A DNA stretch of 64,000 nt, from contig LSBP01000001.1 in the NCBI GenBank assembly GCA_001577635.1, forward strand, positions 62,001-126,000, read 5' to 3'. A program made the position numbers and the translations under genes. Within the stretch, counting starts at the first letter, position 1, and each line of letters opens with the position of its first letter. The notes beneath the pieces were generated by a model. That model was not told where the DNA came from. It saw only the letters and a list, made by a program, of their open reading frames with translations, and searched no databases. Below, piece after piece: positions 57,075-64,000 of this stretch. Origin of the DNA: Halomonadaceae bacterium T82-2. GTDB taxonomy: Bacteria > Pseudomonadota > Gammaproteobacteria > Pseudomonadales > Halomonadaceae.

Positions 57075-58061
57075 CTAGCGTGGGCGCATGTCGGCCAGGT
57101 GACGATGCACGGCGATCCAGCCGCCCAGCCAGCCCACCAGTGTACTCGAAAGCAGGAGCATTGTTGAGCCTTGCCAGCCCAGGGCGGGCATGCCGAAGTG
57201 CGCGCCGTAGCTCTGGGCCAGCTCGTGCAGCGGCGCCGCCAGCCAGCGCCCGCCCAGCGCCAGCAGCAGCCAGGCGACCACGCCGCCCCCCAGGCCGTAC
57301 CAGGCACCGCTGTAGAGGAAGGGGCGGCGCACGAAGGCATGGGTGGCGCCGATCAGCGTCACCACCTCGATCTCCCGGCGGCGGCTCTCCACCGACAGGC
57401 GAATCGTATTGCCCACCACCAGCAGAGCACCGAGCCCGAACAGCCCCCCAAGCGCCAGCGTCAGCCGACGCCCGAACGCCGCCAGCCGCCGCAGACGCTC
57501 CAGCCAGGCCAGGTCGACACGCACCTCGTCGACTCCCTCGACCGCCTCGAGCTGGTCACCGAGGTCCCGCACCGCCGCGGGCGAGGTATCGACGGGCGAA
57601 ATCACCACGCTGGCCGGCAGCGGGTTGTCGTCGAGCTCGGCCAGGGCGTCCTCGAGCCCCAGCGCCTGCTGGAATTCGGCCGCCCCCTCGGCGGCGGTGA
57701 TCAGCCGGGCGCTCGCCACGTCGGGGTGGCGTCTCAGGGTGTCGGCGACTGTCATGGCCCGGCTCTCGCTGACCGAGGGTGACAGGTAGACGGTGAGTGT
57801 GGCGCTGTCCTGCAGCCGCCGGCCGACGTCGTCGGCACCGGACAGCGTCAGCCACAGTCCGGCCGGCAGCACCAGGGCGATGCCGATGGCGAGCATGGTC
57901 AACAGGCTGCTCAGTGGATGGCGCAGCAGGCGCCGGGCGCTGTCGAGCCCCACGGCCCGATGATGGCGCAGCCAGGCACGAGCGCGACTGTCGATACCCG
58001 CTCGCCGGCTGCGCGCCCCGCGCCGCGGCGGCGACTGACGAGACCCCGATGCCTTCTTCAT
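57075..58061 (-). CDS. ftsX: Cell division protein FtsX
   Basis: HPLSSLLTMLAIGIALVLPAGLWLTL...; permease next to ftsE; 4-nt overlap. Confidence 0.95.
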   Translation of the reverse strand: MKKASGSRQSPPRRGARSRRAGIDSRARAWLRHHRAVGLDSARRLLRHPLSSLLTMLAIGIALVLPAGLWLTLSGADDVGRRLQDSATLTVYLSPSVSESRAMTVADTLRRHPDVASARLITAAEGAAEFQQALGLEDALAELDDNPLPASVVISPVDTSPAAVRDLGDQLEAVEGVDEVRVDLAWLERLRRLAAFGRRLTLALGGLFGLGALLVVGNTIRLSVESRRREIEVVTLIGATHAFVRRPFLYSGAWYGLGGGVVAWLLLALGGRWLAAPLHELAQSYGAHFGMPALGWQGSTMLLLSSTLVGWLGGWIAVHRHLADMRPR

Positions 58062-58741
58062 GCGCCCTCCCCGTCGCCGACCTGCTCATCGCTGACCAGG
58101 CGCCCTTCCCGCAGGCGCAGCACGCGATGCCGCAACCGCGCGATCAGCGCCAGGTCGTGACTGGCCACCAGCACCGTGGTGCCGATGCGATTGAATTCCT
58201 CGAACAGGCGCATGATATCGGCGGACAGCTGGGGATCGAGATTGCCGGTGGGCTCGTCGGCGAGCAGCAGCGGCGGCTTGTTGACCACCGCCCGGGCGAT
58301 GCCCACGCGCTGCTGCTCGCCCGTGGAGAGCTCGATGGGCAGGGCCCGCTCGCGGTGCAGCAGGCCCACCTTGTCGAGCGCCGCCCGGACCCGCCGGGCC
58401 GACTCGTGCGGCTCGACCCCCTGGATCGCCAGCGGCAGGGCGACATTGGCAAAGACATCGCGATCGAACAGCAGCTGGTGGTCCTGGAAGACCACGCCGA
58501 TCTGGCGCCGGTAGTAGGGAATCTGGCTGGCGTGCAGGCGGTCGATGTCGTGCCCGGCCACCAGCAGCCGCCCCCGGGACGGCCGTTCGAGGCGCATGAT
58601 CAGCCGCAGCAGCGAGCTCTTGCCGGCCCCGGAGTGACCGGTCAGGAACAGCATTTCGCCGCGGGTGATGCGGAAGTTGATGTCGGCGAGCGCCTCGTAG
58701 CGCCCGCCGTAACGCTTGCCGACGTGTTCGAAGGCGATCAT
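58058..58741 (-). CDS. ftsE: Cell division ATP-binding protein FtsE
   Basis: [50 protein letters not shown]. Confidence 0.97.
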   Translation of the reverse strand: MIAFEHVGKRYGGRYEALADINFRITRGEMLFLTGHSGAGKSSLLRLIMRLERPSRGRLLVAGHDIDRLHASQIPYYRRQIGVVFQDHQLLFDRDVFANVALPLAIQGVEPHESARRVRAALDKVGLLHRERALPIELSTGEQQRVGIARAVVNKPPLLLADEPTGNLDPQLSADIMRLFEEFNRIGTTVLVASHDLALIARLRHRVLRLREGRLVSDEQVGDGEGA

Positions 58742-58745
58742 GCGT

Positions 58746-60227
<1,482 letters not shown>

Positions 60228-60316
60228 GGGCAGTCAAAACCTGGACGGAAACAATCGCCGTATCCTAACACCCCCCGCTACCACTGTGGACACGGCGCGC
60301 GTACAATCCGCCGGTC

Positions 60317-60949
60317 ATGAGCCGTCATCGTCACCGCAAGCCCGCGTCGCGCCGCAACGCCCGGGCCTCGTCCCCGCACAGCGGCAAGCTGCGCCTGATC
60401 GGCGGGTGCTTCAAGCGCCGCCTGCTGAGCGTGCCCGACAGTCCCGGCCTGCGCCCCACCCCCGACCGCGTCCGCGAGACGCTGTTCAACTGGCTGGCCT
60501 TCGAGCTCGCCGGGCGCCGGGTGCTGGACCTCTATGCCGGTACCGGCGCGCTGGGCTTCGAGGCGCTGTCCCGCGGTGCGGCCGAGGCGGTGTTCGTCGA
60601 GGCGCAGCCTGCCGTGGCCCGGGCCCTGCAGGCCAACATCGACACGCTCGGCGTGACGGCACGGCTGGTCAGCGCCACGACCGAGTCCTTCCTGGCCGCT
60701 CCCGCCGAAGCGCCCTTTGCGCTGGTGTTTCTCGACCCGCCGTTTCGTCAGGGGCATGTCGCGCCGACCTGCAGGGCCCTGGAGGAAGGCGGCTGGCTGA
60801 GCGAGGACGCCTGGATCTACGCCGAGCACGAAGCCGAGCTGGCACCGGAAGTGCCCCCCACCTGGAGGCTGTATCGCGAGGTCCGCGCGGGCGACGCGCA
60901 CGGCCGTCTCTACCGCCGCACGCCGCCGCCCGCCGGCGGTGCTTGCTGA
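60317..60949 (+). CDS. rsmD: 16S rRNA (guanine(966)-N(2))-methyltransferase RsmD
   Basis: LRLIGGCFKRRLLSVPDSPGLRPTPDRVRETLFNWL...VLDLYAGTGALGFEALSRGA...FLDPPF; divergent from ftsY. Confidence 0.95.
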   Translation: MSRHRHRKPASRRNARASSPHSGKLRLIGGCFKRRLLSVPDSPGLRPTPDRVRETLFNWLAFELAGRRVLDLYAGTGALGFEALSRGAAEAVFVEAQPAVARALQANIDTLGVTARLVSATTESFLAAPAEAPFALVFLDPPFRQGHVAPTCRALEEGGWLSEDAWIYAEHEAELAPEVPPTWRLYREVRAGDAHGRLYRRTPPPAGGAC

Positions 60950-61016
60950 GCCCCGCGCCACGGCGTAGTCTGCGCAGACACGGCCCCCGAACGCGATCAG
61001 CGACCAGGAGAAACGG

Positions 61017-61220
61017 ATGAGTAGCGAACTTTTCAATCAGCTCGAACAGAAGGTGACCCATGCGGTCGAGTCGCTCGAGATGCTGAAGATGGAAGCCGAG
61101 GAACTGCGCGAGGAAAACGCCCGCCTCAAGCAGCAGCACGACGAGTGGGAACGCCGCCTGAGCGGCCTGCTGGAGAAGTTTCGCGAGATGGAAGGCAGCG
61201 AGACGTCTTCCGTTTCCTGA
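61017..61220 (+). CDS. Small coiled-coil protein, ZapB-like
   Basis: MSSELFNQLEQKVTHAVESLEMLKMEAEELREENARLKQQHDEWERRLSGLLEKFREMEG; continuous heptad pattern. Confidence 0.75.
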   Translation: MSSELFNQLEQKVTHAVESLEMLKMEAEELREENARLKQQHDEWERRLSGLLEKFREMEGSETSSVS

Positions 61221-61236
61221 GCCGCGCCGCGGCCGC

Positions 61237-61692
61237 TTACAGCGGCCGCGACATCAATACGGCCGCCTCCCGCCGCCCCGCCTCGGCAGGATAATAGTTC
61301 GGCCGCCGCCCGTCCTCCCGAAAGCCCATCGCCGCATACAGCGCCAGCGCCGCCGCGTTGGAGGCGCGCACCTCGAGCAGCAGGCGTTCGCTGCGCCAGG
61401 CGGCCGCCCGCACCAGCAGTCGCTCGATCAGGAGTCGGGCGATGCCCCGGCGTCGCGCACCGGGCGCCACGGTGATCGCCTGCAGTTCCGCCTCGAAGGG
61501 CAGCCGATACAGCGCGGCATAGCCGAGCAGTTCCGTGCCCGTCGCCGAGTCGTACGCCCCCCAGAGTTCGTACGCTGATGATGCCAGCGCGTCGGCCAGC
61601 GCCGCCTCCGACCAGGGATGCGCCTGGCCGGCGCGCTCGACGGCGACCAGCGCCTCCCGCGCCGCCGGGGTCAGCCGTTCGAGTACCAGCAT
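61237..61692 (-). CDS. rimI: Ribosomal-protein-alanine N-acetyltransferase
   Basis: GNAT: LQAITVAPGARRRGIARLLIERLLVRA...LEVRASNAAALALYAAMGF. Confidence 0.93.
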   Translation of the reverse strand: MLVLERLTPAAREALVAVERAGQAHPWSEAALADALASSAYELWGAYDSATGTELLGYAALYRLPFEAELQAITVAPGARRRGIARLLIERLLVRAAAWRSERLLLEVRASNAAALALYAAMGFREDGRRPNYYPAEAGRREAAVLMSRPL

Positions 61693-62573
61693 CACGACAC
61701 GACTCCCTCCAGCGACCGCCAGGCCGCCCGCCATTCGGCAAGGCGCGGCCACAGGGCGCGCTTGGCCTCGGCCGACGTCGCCAGGGCCGGCAGCGTCTCG
61801 CCCTGCCACAATGGCAGATCCAGCAGCCCGCTGTGTTCCGCGTCGCTCGCCAGCACCCGCTTCAGCACGGGGTCGTCGCCGAACAGCAGGACCCGTTCAG
61901 GCTGCCAGCCCCGCCGACGACGCCCGTCGATAAAGGCCCGCAGCCCGTCCTGCGCCTCCTGCAACGGTGATTCGACACTCGGCCCGTCCATCAGCGGCCA
62001 GCGGAACGCCTGGAATGCCGGCATCTCGACCTCGATGCCGGCGGCCTGCAGCAGGTTGCCGAGCAGGCGCAGGGCCCGGGCATCGGGAGGCGTTTCGCCG
62101 GGCAGCAGGATCAGCCAGCGCCCCTCCAGCGCCGCCACCTGCAGGGCGAAGCGCAGCGCCTCCTGAGGCGCCTCAGGCGTCGGAGCGGCGTCCGCCTGCG
62201 TGGCAGCGGGGGCGGCTTGCGGTGTCTCGGGCTCGGCGGGCTCATCGTCAGGGCCCAGCAGGGCCCGGGCCCGCCGGGCGTGCGTGCGCGGCGCCACCGG
62301 GGCTTCGTCGCTCGCCACCGCCAGGCGTGGCTCGGACGCGGCCTCGTCGAGCAGGGCGTGCAGGCGTTGCGCCGGCGGACGCGCCGGTTCGCGCGACGGC
62401 TCCGGCCAGTCGCAGGCCTGGCTCTCGCGGGCATTGGGCAGGCGATAGCGGCCGACCCAGGCGGTCAGCCCCATGGCCTCCAGATACTGCGAGCGCTGCG
62501 GCTCGCCGAGCGGCTCAGCGACCACCGCCGCCTCGGCAGTTGGGCGAGTCGGGGCGCTGGCTGCCGCGGGCAT
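61692..62573 (-). CDS. Hypothetical protein upstream of rimI; HolD (DNA pol III psi)-like candidate by position
   Basis: RSQYLEAMGLTAWVGRYRLPNA... and C-terminal ...GDDPVLKRVLASD; low-complexity Ala/Pro middle. Start uncertain (62573 or 62474); stop overlaps rimI start (TGATG). Confidence 0.6.
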   Translation of the reverse strand: MPAAASAPTRPTAEAAVVAEPLGEPQRSQYLEAMGLTAWVGRYRLPNARESQACDWPEPSREPARPPAQRLHALLDEAASEPRLAVASDEAPVAPRTHARRARALLGPDDEPAEPETPQAAPAATQADAAPTPEAPQEALRFALQVAALEGRWLILLPGETPPDARALRLLGNLLQAAGIEVEMPAFQAFRWPLMDGPSVESPLQEAQDGLRAFIDGRRRRGWQPERVLLFGDDPVLKRVLASDAEHSGLLDLPLWQGETLPALATSAEAKRALWPRLAEWRAAWRSLEGVVS

Positions 62574-62826
62574 CCCACTCGGCCGGGGTGTAGAGGTGCA
62601 GCGCCAGGGCATGGACCGGCCCGGACAGCTCCTCGGCCAGCAGCGCATAGATCTGCTGGTGGCGTTTGACCGGCATCAGCCCCTCGAAGCGCGTCGACAC
62701 CAGCGTCACCTTGAAGTGCGTCTCGGAGTTCGGCGGCACGTGATGCTTGTGACTTTCGTTCTCCACACTCAGATGCACGGGCTCGAGGGTGTGCAGCTTC
62801 TCTTCGATGCGTGCCTGAACACTCAT
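62515..62826 (-). CDS. BolA family protein
   Basis: MSVQARIEEKLHTLEPVHLSVENESHKHHVPPNSETHFKVTLVSTRFEGLMPVKRHQQIYALLAEEL. Confidence 0.95.
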   Translation of the reverse strand: MSVQARIEEKLHTLEPVHLSVENESHKHHVPPNSETHFKVTLVSTRFEGLMPVKRHQQIYALLAEELSGPVHALALHLYTPAEWDARGSQRPDSPNCRGGGGR

Positions 62827-62890
62827 GACCACTCCTCCTGGCAAGAATACAGCCATTGTAACGTCTGGCGGCGACCCGCGATAAGCCGGG

Positions 62891-64000
62891 TCACCGAGCA
62901 TGGCGGGCCAACGGTATCCGCCGCAGGCTCAAGGCCAGGGCCAGGCTCACGGTGACGACACCGAGCCACAGCGCCAGCGTCAGCGAGCCGATCGGCGACT
63001 CGGGTGCGCCGAGCGACAGCGCCAGGACCAGCCCCACCAGCGCGGTGCCCACCGCCTGGCCGAAGGTGCGTACCGACGCCATCACCCCGGAGGCATTGGC
63101 ACTGTAGGCCATCGGCACGCCCCCCAGCAGCTCGCGGTTGTTGGGCGCCTGGAAGATACCGTAGCCGATGCCGCACAGCGCGACCCGCCAGATGATATGA
63201 CCGAGGGTGGTGTCATCGCCCAGCAGCGCCAGCGACAGCATACCCGCCAGAAACAGCGCCAGCCCCAGCGACGAGATCACCGCCGGATTGAAGCGGTCCG
63301 CCAGGCGGCCGGCAAAGGGGCCGGTGACCATCAGCGCCAGCGGCCAGGGCGTGAACAGCATCGCCGATTCGAGGGGACTGCGCCCCATGACGCTCTGGAA
63401 CAAAAACGGCAGACCGACGAAGGCCGCCCCCTGGGCGATGAAGGCACACATCGAGATCGTCGCCGCGTAACTGAAACGGGCCTCGTGGAACATCGCCAGT
63501 GGCACCAGCGGGGTCGCCGCCCGACGCTGGCGCCGGATGAAGCCCGCCAGGCAGGCCAGGCTCACCACCAGCGGCACCAGGGCGATCAGGCGCATCCCGC
63601 CGTGCCCCAGCTGGTCGAGCGCCAGAACGAAGGTGGAGACCATGCCGGCGGAGAGCAGCGCTCCCGGCCAGTCGAAGCGCCCCGCCTCGGGCGCCTCGCG
63701 GGGCAGCGCCCTGAGCGCCAGCAGCAAGGCGGCAATGCCGATCGGCACGTTGATGGCGAACAGCCAGGGCCAGCTGGCCAGATAGAGGATGCCGCCGCCC
63801 AGCGACGGGCCGAAGGCGATGCCGAAGGCCACCACCAGCGCACCGATACCGATCGCCGAGCCCAGCAGCCGCGGTGGGAAGATCACCCGGTACATCGACG
63901 GACCGATGGACAGCATCGCCGCTGCGCCCAGCCCCTGGACGACCCGCGCCCCCACCAGCCAGGCAAAGCTCGGCGCCAGCGCACAGGCCAGCGAGGCCAC
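62891..64000 (-). CDS. MFS transporter (DHA2-like drug efflux family), 5' end outside window
   Basis: Multi-TM; ARVVQGLGAAAMLSIGPSMYRVIFPPRLLGSAIGIGALVVAFGIAFGPSLGGGI. Confidence 0.85.
   Translation of the reverse strand: MASLACALAPSFAWLVGARVVQGLGAAAMLSIGPSMYRVIFPPRLLGSAIGIGALVVAFGIAFGPSLGGGILYLASWPWLFAINVPIGIAALLLALRALPREAPEAGRFDWPGALLSAGMVSTFVLALDQLGHGGMRLIALVPLVVSLACLAGFIRRQRRAATPLVPLAMFHEARFSYAATISMCAFIAQGAAFVGLPFLFQSVMGRSPLESAMLFTPWPLALMVTGPFAGRLADRFNPAVISSLGLALFLAGMLSLALLGDDTTLGHIIWRVALCGIGYGIFQAPNNRELLGGVPMAYSANASGVMASVRTFGQAVGTALVGLVLALSLGAPESPIGSLTLALWLGVVTVSLALALSLRRIPLARHAR

Overview
High-GC gammaproteobacterial chromosome segment. Gene content and order look Halomonadaceae-like, but this is an inference and no database search was possible. 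The window is almost entirely housekeeping: rho/trxA/ppx; tilS-accA-dnaE-rnhB-lpxB-lpxA-fabZ-lpxD-skp-bamA-rseP-dxr-cdsA-uppS-frr-pyrH-tsf-rpsB (one long minus-strand superoperon); map-glnD-dapC-arsC/spx-dapD-dapE; a CDF transporter; a membrane-anchored cold-shock-domain protein; slyX; trxB; a 2-Cys peroxiredoxin; acnA; NAD-malic enzyme; a MOT1-type anion transporter; trpS; ald; a thioesterase; rlmI; mutM; rpmG-rpmB-radC; a polyol dehydrogenase; coaBC-dut-algC-argB; slmA; rpoH-ftsX-ftsE-ftsY; rsmD; rimI; bolA; and a partial MFS transporter. I see no CRISPR array, prophage, transposase, rRNA or tRNA. The most interesting signal is intergenic. Two diverged copies of a structured element lie between mutM and rlmI (core ~46731-46803) and between dut and algC (core ~52669-52742). 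They share short conserved blocks, and both of their stems have changed sequence while keeping pairing, so the pair of copies shows covariation. A second, unrelated multi-branched palindromic element lies between the convergent acnA and malic enzyme genes (39134-39247).
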